Positions 42,010-53,800 of a DNA stretch of 64,000 nucleotides are shown here, one piece after another; the stretch's first letter is position 1; the number at the start of each line of letters is the position of its first letter. Below the pieces are notes generated by a model, which ran no database searches, was not told where the DNA came from, and worked only from the letters and a program-made list of their open reading frames with translations. A program made the translations under genes and the position numbers. Source of the stretch: Triatoma infestans (taxonomy: Eukaryota; Arthropoda; Insecta; Hemiptera; Reduviidae); contig JAAEAF010000232.1 of NCBI GenBank assembly GCA_011037195.1, forward strand, positions 186,001 through 250,000, written 5' to 3'.

Positions 42010-45000
42010 ATGAGTGAACTTAAATATGGTATTATATTTAGATCTGCAGATGATTTAGATTCTGGTAAAGATCCTTATGTAGAAAAATTTGAAAAAGCCG
42101 ATATAAAATGTCAAGTGATACCAGTTTTAAATTTTGAATTCATTAATTTGAATGAACTGAAATCAAAACTTAGTAAAAGTGAACAATATTCTGGTGAGTT
42201 TATTTCTTTTTTTTTTAATTCTGAACGTATGTAAACCATTTAATGGTAGCTTAACTCTGATAGTTATCCTCAAAGATATATCCGAGTGTTTTATACTTTA
42301 TTTTATCGTTTTAGGTATAATTTTTAGTAGTCCACGATGTGTACAGGCAGTGAGCATGGCTACAGATGATATTTCAAAATGGAAAAATCATAGAATTTTT
42401 GTTATTGGTGAAAAAACGGCCAAAATAGTTGAAACAGAATTAGGTTTACAAACTGAAGGAAGTTTTAGCGGAAATGCCAAAGTTTTAGCTGATTATGTCT
42501 TAAAACGTGAATATCCTCAAATATTATTGCAGATATGTTAAAGGATTATACATTTTTTTTTCTCATTTTGATTAAATTTTTCAGAGAATATTACAAAACC
42601 AATATTATTGCCTCATGGCAATTTGGGCAGAGATGTACTTTCCAAAACCTTAACTGATGGTGGATTTAAAGTAGACCAAATTATTGTATATAAAACATTA
42701 GCAGATCCAAATATTGAATCTAATATTAAAGAAGCGTTTGATAAACGTTCAGTTAGATATATTTTATATTTTAGTCCATCAGCTGTAGATATTACATTTC
42801 CTATATTTACTAAACTTGGCATTAATTTGAATAATATTAAGGTAATTTTTTATTTATTTATTGTTAATGCAAATAGAGGTTCTTAATTGACATTTAGCAG
42901 AATATTGGTATTCATAGTAATTAATTAGTTTCTTCTGAAAATTCTGTTAGTCTTATTATTTTTTTAAGACTTCAGAAATGTTCAAGATGAATGACAAATT
43001 GAACAGTATCATGCTGTTACTTACATTGTCGAAATGAACGGTGGCTATTTCACTATTGATTGCTTCTATTCCAGACTACTTTAAGTTCTATGCCCATACA
43101 GTCTTTTTATTAACTGGTTCTCCTTATCTTTTCTTTCTTTTAATGACCTAGCAACAGTTAAACATGATTAAGAGGTATTACTCAAAATTATTGAATCATG
43201 TGGATGAACCCACAGAGTAAATCATCAAGATCGTCATAGCAAATTTATCAAGTTCGTGTAGAGAGATTACTTTAACGTAACGTTTCTGTTTCAAATTATA
43301 CTTGGTTTGTTGAATGGTAATGAATGCGAGATATAACTCTTTTATTTTAATTTATAATAAATAAAAGAGTTTCTCTTTTACTCTTTGGTCATTTATTACC
43401 ACAATCATAATAATATATAAGGTGTTGTTTAATTAAACATATGATCTGTACCATATGATTTCTGGTGACTATGTATATAAATATCATATCAATTCTCCCC
43501 TTTAAATCGTGATTTTAGAATTTGATTTAAGTGCCGTTTCCAAATAACCCAGTTGTGCATTAATTTTCTATAAATAACTTTGCCTTTTTTTTTATATAAT
43601 TTTTCCAAAACTTAGAGTGCTCTACATAGTTTCTGGCCTGTACTCTACCACCTATTTGTAATGAATGGCCGAGTTTTTTCCTGTAATCTGATTTTATAGT
43701 GCCTGTTATTAGAGTCAGTCGGGTTCGATTAGTACTTAGAAACATTAATTCATAAGCAGAATATCCTATATGGTTCATTGTTTCTTTTAAGTCATGAGCA
43801 GTATGTTAAGCTTTGTCTCGGTCAATCCTCTTTCACTTCCCACGAACCGCATCGGAACAACCAAAAGTTCCCGCAAGTACAACTCGTCATGTCTTACTGG
43901 CATATATTATCCCTTTTAAACAGTTAGGCCATTTGTTTGCTAACACTTTACATAAAGATAAATTTTGTCAACTTCAATTAGATGTTTGGGTTCGCAATAC
44001 TGAACGATTACAGATTTATTATAAAAATGATTTTTGTTCTTGGTTTTGACCAATTTCGATCTTCAGGCCCTTAGAAATGTCGATTGACAAGTGTTTAAAG
44101 TTTCTGTAGTGACCCACATTGTCACTAAAACTATAATGTGCCTTAATTATTACCCGGTTCCTAATAAAACGTATTGTATACGCCTATTTCTTTAAAGTAT
44201 CTGAATAAAATACATAAAATTGCTCATTATTTTTCAATCTATGCCCCCGAAATATTCATCTTGATAGTTTACAATGGGTTTAAACCTATCAACTTACTTT
44301 TTATATTACAATATTTTTAAAGTGTCATTATTATAGACTTTCTCTTTTCCAGTTGGGTGCTGTAGGTAAAACAACAGAGAGCGCATTATTTAAAAATTTT
44401 CGTCAGATTTCCGTGATTGTGGACTCACATACAAATGAAAATTGTTCAAAATCGAATGGCCGTTAATAATGATTTATATAAGAAAATTGTAAAATTAATT
44501 TTTCTATATAAAAAAATGATTGATTAATAAGTTAAAATCTGTTTTATGAACTTTCGATGTTTTGTAGCTTCATTTTTTTTTTACTACTACTATTATTATT
44601 TCTATAAATTAAGTTTTAAATAAAGTATATTTTTTTATTGAGAAAGCGGTTTATTTGTAAAATTTACAGAAAAAAGTCTTGATTTAACTTACCTCCTAAT
44701 CTTAACCTGATATATTTTTTTTAAGAGATTTTCTTTTATATTCCACATATGCACTGGATCCTTAGATAAGAAAGGACTGGTTGGTTAGTCTGGCCGTCAT
44801 ATTGCGAACCGGATAGATCTTCTTTAGCACCACTTGTTTAGAATACACTCGTCAGTCCTGTTTGCTTAATGTGATTAGGAATCGTGAAGGTGGCGATGAT
44901 CATGCTTCTCCAAGAAATCGAAACTAAACACAAACAAGCCATTCACCTAAAAATAAAATCCAGATCCGTTTCCTCTTCATCCTGGCGAACCTATAAAAGC

Positions 45001-46669
45001 TGTGTATCCTGCGAGGCGCATATTTCTTAGCCTGCAAGTGATCTGTAAGAAGGTCCTTTTAACATTCTAGTGAGTGTTCACGGCTTTGTTGGAGAAGTTC
45101 CGCAATAAACCTATGCCAAAAAACTAACGGAATTTTCAACCAACAATCTTAACACTATAATATAAAAGAATTTGTTGACCGTTGATGAATTAAGTTATGA
45201 AGAAATTTGGTGAGGATCGGTCAACAAAAAACATTCAATTATGCCAACATTTCAACAGAGTTTTTTGTCTTTATCAAGGCTTTAATATATAGAAAGTCGT
45301 GAAGATGTGGAGAAAGAATTTTTAAACATACACATTTGTTACATCGCAGAAACATAAAAAGGAAAATTAAAAGTTACTAGTGACTTTTAATTTTCTTTTT
45401 TATGTTTCTGCAATTGTAACAAATGTGTTTGTTTAAAAATTCTTTCTCCACATCTTCACGACTTTCTATATATTAAAGCCTTGATAAAGACAGGAAACTC
45501 TGTTGAAACGTTGGCATAATTGAATGTTTTTTTTTTTTACCGTCCACCAATTTCCTCATAACTTAATCTTGACACTTATGTAGCCATGTTTTAGTGGTTG
45601 TTAAGCATTTTGATATATCACAGATGGGCCCACATAATAAGAGCGATTCGCTATCTCGTTATCTTTATGCTCTAATAGCCCAGATATCAAAACGAGAAAG
45701 ACTCTTATAAGGTATCTTTGCATATAAACTGATGAATACTGAACATTTTCTGGCAGATTTTTTACACAATATGCCTGTTCAGGTTTATAAGATGTGTCTG
45801 AAAAATTCGAATAACTAATATATTTTGAATAATAAAAAAATGACTACCTTAAGTTTAATTTTTAAGGATAGGAACAGAATATTCAACATCTTTTAAATAA
45901 ACCAAACATTTATTATTTTTACAATTTTTTTAATCCTCAAATATCTTAACTTCTGGAAACTTCTAGGATTTAAAATAGTTGTATTAGTTTGATTCGATAA
46001 ATACCAGCAGTTTTATCTCTTTATAAAATCAACAATTTTCTTAAATCAACAAAATATCGTGTAAAATGACTTTCTTGCTAGAAAGTTGGCATTTTTACAA
46101 TAATCCATGAAGACCTAATGTTTTGAATATAATGAAATCAAACCAATAACATTTGAAATGGAACATTAGAAGATAGTGTTTACTTACAGCACACTTAACT
46201 CAACTTTCTCATAAAAACGTTTTACAAATAAAAGTGATTTTTTTTGTTTAAATATATAATAATACAGTTTACAACAATTTTGATCATTTTTTAAAAAATA
46301 AAATCAGGAAAAATTCACGTTATTCAGTTCACACTCTTGAAAACCAATTTCATAAATAGTATTTTGGAACCAATGGAAACATAAAATCAGAATTTCCTCT
46401 TTAAAATAGAATTTTGAAAACTTTTTAACACTATCCTCTTTTAAGAGAACACACACACACACACACACACTTTATATGGCAATATTTGTCTAATAAATTA
46501 TTGTCAAATTAAAATTCATAAATTTATTTTCCAGTGGGCTGCAATTGGACCCACAACAGAAAATGAATTACTGAAACATTCTGTACAAGTGCCTATAGTT
46601 GCAGAATCACCAACGCCTGAACATTTTGCTATAGCTTTAGAACGATGTCTTGGAGAAATTTTATGTTAA
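42010..46669 (+). CDS. UROS: Uroporphyrinogen-III synthase, four exons
   Basis: Exons 42,010-42,193, 42,315-42,506, 42,585-42,841 and 46,535-46,669, all with GT/AG borders and consistent phase; 255 residues against 265 in human. The enzyme closes hydroxymethylbilane to uroporphyrinogen III with inversion of ring D, the fourth step of heme synthesis, in the cytosol. Visible features: GKDPYVEKF and VIPVLNFEFINL in exon 1, FSSPRCVQAV and GSFSGNAKVLADYV in exon 2, ILLPHGNLGRDVL, IVYKTLADPNI and YFSPSAVDI in exon 3, and AAIGPTTENEL with AESPTPEHFAIAL in exon 4. The exon 2 end is my choice between two GT sites; the other (42,537) would create a stop. AATAAA lies at 46,715. The last intron is 3.7 kb and holds a second terminal exon and repeats. 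Confidence 0.92.
43560..43800 (-). pseudogene. Gypsy-type integrase C-terminal relic
   Basis: A frame in the last UROS intron contains HIGYSAYELMF, NRTRLTLI, GGRVQARNYVEHSKFW; this is the end of the integrase core and the start of the C-terminal domain of a gypsy-like Pol (TGYSPAELMFGR and VLARNY motifs in family members). Nothing larger remains. Confidence 0.65.
44353..44466 (+). CDS. UROS: Alternative terminal exon of UROS
   Basis: After a polypyrimidine tract and CAG acceptor at 44,350-44,352, the frame in the same phase as exon 4 reads LGAVGKTTESALFKNF and continues to a TAA at 44,464, 38 residues. It matches exon 4 at the G-x-TTE-x-L core but loses the conserved AESPTP motif (here VDSHTNEN). 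An AATAAA lies at 44,619. It could be a real alternative last exon giving a 248-residue form, or a decaying duplicate that happens to keep its phase. Confidence 0.6.
   Translation: MGAVGKTTESALFKNFRQISVIVDSHTNENCSKSNGR
44619..44624 (+). promoter_or_regulatory. AATAAA after the alternative UROS exon
   Basis: A canonical polyadenylation signal 153 bp after the TAA of the alternative exon. Confidence 0.5.
44770..45135 (+). other. Possible solo LTR
   Basis: GC-richer than its surroundings, with CCTATAAAAGC (TATA-like) at ~44,991 and AATAAAC at ~45,105 in the order expected in an LTR. No boundaries or flanking duplication were found, so this is weak. Confidence 0.2.
45189..45567. repeat. Near-perfect palindrome, two ~189-bp arms without spacer
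   Basis: Arms meet at ACTAGT (45,376-45,381). Sequence pairs include ATTAAGTTATGA with TCATAACTTAAT at the outer ends and TTTAAACATACACATTTG with its counterpart inside. Identity is about 90%. Both arms carry the two-helix module (TTGATAAA-hairpin-GAAACGT). The structure suggests a foldback transposon or two element ends joined head to head. Confidence 0.9.
45478..45518 (+). other. Two-helix module, site 3
   Basis: TTGATAAA is followed by a 5-bp stem GACAG/CTGTT (one G-T pair; loop GAAACT) and GAAACGTT; GCC before it can pair with GGC after it. A weaker mirror copy lies in the left arm of the palindrome near 45,240-45,280. Confidence 0.5.
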
Positions 46670-46714
46670 ATTTGTATAAAAAGGTGGGTAGGTTGGAAAA
46701 AACAAAAATTACTA

Positions 46715-46720
46715 AATAAA
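46715..46720 (+). promoter_or_regulatory. AATAAA after UROS exon 4
   Basis: Canonical polyadenylation signal 45 bp after the UROS stop codon. Confidence 0.6.
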
Positions 46721-46940
46721 AGGCAGGTGGATAATACACTTATTTGCAAGAATTAAAATCATATTCTCCTTTTAGTCCATTTTTTCGTTTTTCTCTAGTT
46801 ATTTATAAAAACTAGTTTTTCCCCTATCAAAGCCACTTTAATAAACGTCTTTTTAACACGAGATGAAATGTTACTTCATTTTTTTGGAAAACGAGTAAAA
46901 TTTTGCAATAGGCTGTTTACATTTAGTGAATTTTGAAGTA

Positions 46941-47045
46941 CAGTAATCCCTCGACATTCGCGAGGGTTATATTCTCGAAAACATTCGTGAATGATAAATT
47001 CGCGAATGTTGAGATCTGTATTTAATGATAAAGAGAGGGTTATGT
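46941..47045 (+). repeat. pogo/Tigger-like terminal fragment, copy A
   Basis: CAGTAATCCCTCGACATTCG followed by CGAGGGTTATATTCTCG resembles the ends of pogo/Tigger-type transposons. From AGGGTTATATTC to GAGAGGGTTATG it is identical over ~83 bp with 48,245-48,326, pointing to recent spread. No transposase. Confidence 0.6.
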
Positions 47046-47175
47046 TCTTCAGTGTAAAAAAAAACTAGTTAAACTACCTTTAAATAGTAATTTTTATAGC
47101 TGTATGTGTGCTGTGTATGTTATACATGTGAACAAAATTATGTTAAATAATTTTTAATTTAATTTGATTATTTAA

Positions 47176-47215
47176 TTATGAGGAAGGACACCAAAAGTGT
47201 CCGACATGTCGGTAA
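47176..47215 (+). other. Two-helix module, site 4 (partial)
   Basis: TGAGGAA, a perfect 6-bp stem GGACAC/GTGTCC (loop CAAAA), then GACATGTC. The inner hairpin and its flanks match sites 1-3 with two changes; no outer pairing is clear. Confidence 0.4.
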
Positions 47216-47850
47216 ATAAACTTTTTGTTTGATTCAAATAATCTTTTTTTAATTTTTGTAATTTTATTATAAACAAAATAATAATCAGGAAGAATTCAAA
47301 TATTTATTACATTAATCTCTCAAATGCAATATCAACTTATTAATTCTTCTTTTTTTTTTAAGGCTGCAAGTTAGCCTTCATTCTTTGTCTTGCAGATTTT
47401 CTCAGCAAATAGTAACATTCTTTCTTATGACAAAATTTATGAGACTGATGGTTTTAAAGTTTTTTAAAGATTTTTACAAAATTCCAGATTTCTTTTAAAT
47501 TTGGCCGCCTGTAGATATTCAATTTTCGAATGAAAATACACTCTTCTCATCTAAAGTTTAATATTCATTCCGAAAATATAATCAAATTAGAGAAAAGTTT
47601 GTATAATGTGACTGCTGAAAAAAAAAATATAGTTTTACTAAACAAATGCAACAGTTTGTACGCTGAAATGATAGAAATCCGCTTAAAGCCTAGATAATTG
47701 TGTGGAATATTTTAATAGTTACCATTAGTTGCAATTTACACTGCCATTCTTTGAAAATCCTCACCCTGATTTGATAGTGAATCTAGTTACACTGTTATAG
47801 ATTGTTAAATTTGTAAATAACTTTTCTTTTTTTTTGTAAATAAAGTATGT
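47216..47850. other. Intergenic between UROS and the 3D-domain gene
   Basis: AT-rich, no supported gene. TTTATT at 47,852 is the AATAAA signal of the next gene on the minus strand. Confidence 0.5.
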
Positions 47851-47868
47851 ATTTATTTACTGTATCTG

Positions 47869-50800
47869 TCAATTTCCTCTGAATATCAAAGTCGCTCTTC
47901 TGTTTACAGCTAAATCATAAGTATCTGGTTCAGTCCTTACACAAATATCAAGCCTAGAATATCCAGCTCCAGTCAGATCGGAACATGTGTCCCGTATTTC
48001 AAGCAATATATCTTTATTGTAATGTTTGTTCAACCATGGCACACAAACTTTAGTACCGTATGGTAATTGAAGACTGGAATCCATGGCCGCTGTCACATAT
48101 TCAGTTCGCCCATCTACAAAATCCTTAAAATAAAAAAAAACTATATTAAAAATTTAGAATGTAATGTAATTTTGTATGCAAAACTCTTGTTATCCCCAAG
48201 ACAATTAAGACACAGTAAAATTCAAATATTTGCAAATATTCGCAAGGGTTATATTCTCGAAAACATTCGTGAATGATAAATTCGCGAATGTTGAGATCTG
48301 TATTTAATGATAAAGAGAGGGTTATGGGTAATTATTTACAAACCGGGCCCCAAGATAGCTGACCACTAACTACACTATCATACTACCCCCACTCTTCTAC
48401 CACAGTAACCATGAAATCCGTGACATCGAGAGTATCGATATTTAACACTTCCCCTTAAAACTACTGAAACTAGTCAAATAATTTTTTCATTCTTTCTTGC
48501 AACAGTTTCCCTGAGGTATGTTGCACGGCGCGTGTCGCTTTTTAATTAGGTGAGCGATCACCAGGATAAATGAGCTTCTATGTAATAATTAACATTTTTT
48601 AAACAAGTACAAATTATGAATTAAAATTTGAATCTAATTCGGTTATTAACTCATTTATCCTATTTAAACCAGGATAAATGAGCTTCTATTCAGTCATTCC
48701 AATTTGGCAACAATGAGAAATTCCGGAACTTATTAATAAAGGTACATTATTATCTCAAAATGATAATTGACAAATTTTATAGCTTGTGTACCAAATTTAA
48801 TGAAATTCGTCGAAAACTGAAAAAACTGTTAGTAAAAGCGCACTTCCGGTTTACAATTTTCTTGAAACTCGGAATTTCCGCCATCTATTTATTTCTAACT
48901 AATTATGTTTGGATGATAGAATTGTATAATCAACTAGGATAGCACTTTGATGAAATCTAACCCCACTGCTCCCCTAAAAGTGCCCTTAAAAGAATTTTCC
49001 CAGAGAAATGTTTTAGATAAAAGTTGTAGATCTTTGTATGTTTAGTTTATATGGGATGTTTCAAGAAAATCGTTGGAGCCATTTTTGATAAAATCGCAAA
49101 AAAGTGAAAAAATTATTTAGTAATGTTGTAAAGTAAACGCACTTCCTTATCCGATTTTTTCAAACTCTAAATGTCAACAACATATTCCGTTCTAATTAAT
49201 ATTATTTAGATGGCAGAACTGTCTAATAAGCTGATATAGCACTTTAGATAAAACCCTAAACCAAATTATTATTATTTGTCTGTGGGGAGGGACCAAATCC
49301 TAATCTATCCAAAGCCTCACTGGGCCCATATAGCTACCCCAAGAAAAACAACAACAAACCGGGTCTAGAACAAAAATCCATACGCGGATCTAATCCATCT
49401 AAGATTCACCGCAGTCCGAATAAATCGGACAATAACCTTAAGGGGAATAGCCCAAGCTCTTCCACAGACATCCTATTCCGACCAAAGGTCCTGAACCTAA
49501 TTTCCTCACAACCCAGGCAATCAGTCATAAGATGGATGGGTGTTTCCTCCTCTGCCACAAGACTCTACAAAATGGATCCGGCATGAACTGGGATTAATTG
49601 AAAGACCCTTATCCTGAGTCCAATCATACGTATACCATGTTGAGGGCACTTTGCATTAAGTCTGGGTAGTAGTCAGACATCGCCCTATCAATAAAATAAC
49701 ATCATCAACGGCATATGCCTGCTGTACATAGAATCCCGATGAATTCATCCTGGTTAACAGTTGTTACATTACAGCACACCATAGCTTTGGTGAGAGACAA
49801 CCACCTTGAGGACACCCTATCCCCGCTTCTACAACCACAGTGCGCATACCTATAGAAGCCTGTATAACCCTGCACCTTAAATATTTACCTATCCTTAATT
49901 TACCAGCTCCTTAACCTATCCAGTTAATTAAATCTGGTTGTATACCTTTTCGACATAGGGAATCCTCAAGAGCATCAAACGATACTCTGTCAAATGCCCC
50001 TTCAACATCAAAGAAGCACCCTAGAGCATATTCCTTTATATCTAGAGCAGATTCTATCCTACCGACCAGACAATGCAAAGCAGTCTCTGTCGACTTTCCT
50101 ACTGTATAAGCATGTTGGTTTGGATGGAGAGGATGATCCTTCAAAGGACCATCAGTAATATACCTATCCACCAACCTTTCCAAAGTTTTTAGAAGGAAAG
50201 ACATAAGACTTATAGGTCTAAGTGCCTTAGGGTCAGAGTAGTCACTTCTTCCTGGTTTAGGAATAAAGACCATCCTGACTTCCCTCCATAATGTTGGCAA
50301 ACATTAAACAACCTTTAAAAATCCTTATCAACACATCCCCACCATTTTGTAGCGGACAGAGATAAACTCCATCAGGACCAGGGGACTTAAATGGTGAGAA
50401 ACTTTGCACTGCCCAAACCACTCTATCCATAGTAACTACCTCGTCCACGGTAGCCAGGTAGTTCTAGGTTCTAGCTTCCTTCCACCAACCGCAGGCGAAG
50501 CAGTGCTGTTTATGTTAGCAAGAGCTGTCAGTCTCCATTTCTCCTCCTGCAAAGGAACCGTCAGGATATCTTAAAGTACCCAACTGACAATCCTTATCCT
50601 TACCAAGAATCCGTACCAGCCTAGATATCTCTTGAGTCGAATTTAGATCCTCGCAAAATGATCTCCAAGAGTTTCTCTTAGCTTTCCTTAAAGCATATTT
50701 ATATGCTTTTTTAAGACTATTATAACTATCCCACGATTCCGAAGAATCGGTTAGGACAGCCTTCCTGTAAGAGCCCCTAACTTGTCTTCTTAGCTTTTCT

Positions 50801-53800
50801 AACGAAGATGACCACCAGGGGTTCCTACTACCACTAACCAACTTGGGAGCACAGGTCTCTTCGAATGAAGACTTGTTCATGTCGTTTGTGTTCATGTAGA
50901 ATACCAGCCCCTCTTTCCAATTCAGTAATATCACCAAGAGCACTTGACTGAATAATCATTCTATCTCTTAGACGTCTAGAATAAGAATTCCAATCCGCCC
51001 TTCCGGGGTTCCTATAAGTAGCCATGGTGATTGGATCAATCCCCAGACTAAACCTAATAATCCTGTGATCAGAAATAAAGCTTCCGAACTTACCCTCCAA
51101 TCTCTAATCAGTTTACTAATATTCCTAGAAGCAAGAGTAATACCAATAACTTGTCTTCTAATCCTGGTTACAAAAGTGGGTTCAGAACCCCTATTTACAA
51201 CATCCAGCTCAGTACCCATCAAGAAGTCCATGACAGTACGATCCCTAGTATTGATGTCGCTGCTGCCCCAGACAACATGATGTGCATTTGCATCTCAACC
51301 TAAATTCTAGGTGCATTGCTGGACTCGTGAAACGTACGACATCTACTAATTCCTGCGGAGGAGGAGAGGAATGATCATAGGAGAAATAGGCGGAGGCCAC
51401 CGTTGATAAATCAACTAATGGAAGAAATGGAACTTCTGATATACTTGATAGCAGGCAGGAACAAAAATAAATAAATAAATAATAATAATGAAAAAATAAA
51501 TAAATTAATAAAAATAAATAGAAAAATAAAAATACCTGCCTTACATATCTCTCCTTTTTCCTTTGACCACGTTTCAGAAATCGCCGCAGGGGGACAAGTC
51601 CTCCGCGGCCCTCCTGACACGTTCTCCTCCAGAAGCAAGCCTTCCCTGCCTCTGGATATTTTTCCAGATTCCCACCCATTAGTGCTTCAAGGCCCCGGTC
51701 ACCCGACTCTGGATGTACAGAGGAATTACCCCCACCACTGGTGGTCCCCTCCTCCGGGAAGCCCCCGGCTTACGAATTTAAAGTTAAAAACATCTAATAA
51801 ATAAAATTAAAAATTCGTCTCCAGAGCTCTCCGCCCTCCACGGAGCCTCACAATTTGGGACATTTGAAGAAACGCCAGAGCTACCCTAGAGATATAGCGC
51901 CCAGGGATTGTGAGCTCACCCATGCGTTCTTTACGCTAGCCGATTGACAAGAGCTGGATTAGACCCTGGCGCCTGTTTAGTGGAGTTAGGAACCAAAGTG
52001 GTGCGTTGTACTGCAAGGCACGCCGGGGGAACTTGTCTCCAGCGAGAACCTGCGTCTTCAACCACCAGGACTTCCCTTCCCCACGACACAGGTATCCACA
52101 CCCGGCAAACATGTGGGTGGCACCAGCATGTGCCACTGGCGTGTAGGAATGTAATTGTGTAAGTGTACGATGTTAAGGCGTTTAGGTGTAAGTGATGCAG
52201 CATGAACCCCCACAGAGGCTCCGCAGCGAAAGAATTCGCTGCAAGAGATTCAGGCCGCACATAAAATGTGGCGACCCAAACGGAGGGCAGAAAGGTTTCT
52301 ATCAACTCACACCCCTGACGGGGCACTGCTGCACTTGTTAGTCTGTAATTGAGCTGAGGAACGTGGGAGTGCTAAGTTCCCAAATAGCCCGAAGAGTACC
52401 CACTGCGTTCGCCCACCAGCTTAGCCATCCACGCTTCCACGAAAGTGGAGCGCATATGTTTCCAGAGCCGCGACGAGGACGCGCTGTTTGGACTTGAATG
52501 AGGCTCCGCGACAGAATATCCGTCTCTAGAAACATAGGGAAGTTTCACCCTATGTGAGTAAAAATACTCCCTCAAACCATTTGGCTCCAAATCCTAACCC
52601 AAAAGGCTCCTTAAATGAATTTTCCCGGAGAAAATGTTTCTAATAGAACTTGTAGCTCTTTGTATGTATAGTTAATATAGTTTAAAGAAAATCGTTGGAG
52701 CCGATTTGAAAAATAATCGCAAAAAACTGTGTATTCCTCCAAAGTGTATTTCCGGTGGAAACTCAATATCGAAAATTTGTACACGATCGCAATATATCCT
52801 CCAAACAGCAGCAGTTAGAGAAAGTAAAGATCTGGCTTCAATGGGGTTTCCTCTTTTTCCAATTTTAACGGGTCTAAATGATCAATTTTCTTTAATGGTG
52901 CAATATTTTACTACATGTTTAGTTATCCTCGTATATTATTATTACATAATGAAACCGAACACTGAAGTGAAATTGGCAGTTTCGAGGGAAGCTTTAACAT
53001 GGTCGCCGATACCCAGATTCAACCCCCCCGCCTCATGAAAAAAGTTTCAATATAATAAGGTCTTTATGAATTTCAAGATAATAAAAGATTAGAAATCCAT
53101 TCGGCCAATTTCAGTTGACAGATTCTGGACGAATCCTTTATTGAATATCAAATTTGAGCAGGCTCAATTAATTTTGTTTTTGAATAAGATTCTGTTCCGT
53201 ATACTCAGACAATCTAATTAATAAAATATTTTTGTTTATTACTCAATGAACATCAAGAACATGGACTTTCAATTATTCCAAGGGAACTAAATTTATATTG
53301 ATGTATTTCTGTCTATGCGATAGTAGTTACAATTCAAGAGCCTTAAAATTTGAGAAAATATAAATTTAATACATTTAACAGATTAATAAATTTATTAATT
53401 TAATACGGAGAGTCACAATAGAATCCGACATGATACTTTCGATCAAAATCAATTAACTTCAGTGCAGTGAACATTTCCGTTTTCCTCGATTTTCCCCTAT
53501 TGGTACATACATTTAAAGAGTTTTCAATTTACTTTATTCAAATAATAAATGATGCAGATAGACCAGAGGAAAGTATTTTCGTAATATGAAATTGCAAAAC
53601 TTGAAATTGAAAGTGATAATCAAATTTAAATTCCGGAAACTGTCCAAATCGCAAGATCAAATTACTATTTTCCATTTAAACTAATTGGGTTTATAAACCT
53701 TCTAGAAATATTAAAGTTTACAGCCAAAGATGAGAATTTTGAGAGTGAGGGATGAAATAAAGAAAAAGGTTGTACATGAAAGATTAACTGGAATTTAAAA

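Noticed and set aside
42507..42541. Continuation of UROS exon 2 to a GT at 42,537
   Set aside because: Joining there to exon 3 makes a stop codon; the GT at 42,507 keeps phase.
51931..52590. Several 60-130-codon frames on both strands
   Set aside because: They fall in the GC-rich 5' part of the LINE and none shows an ORF1 motif.
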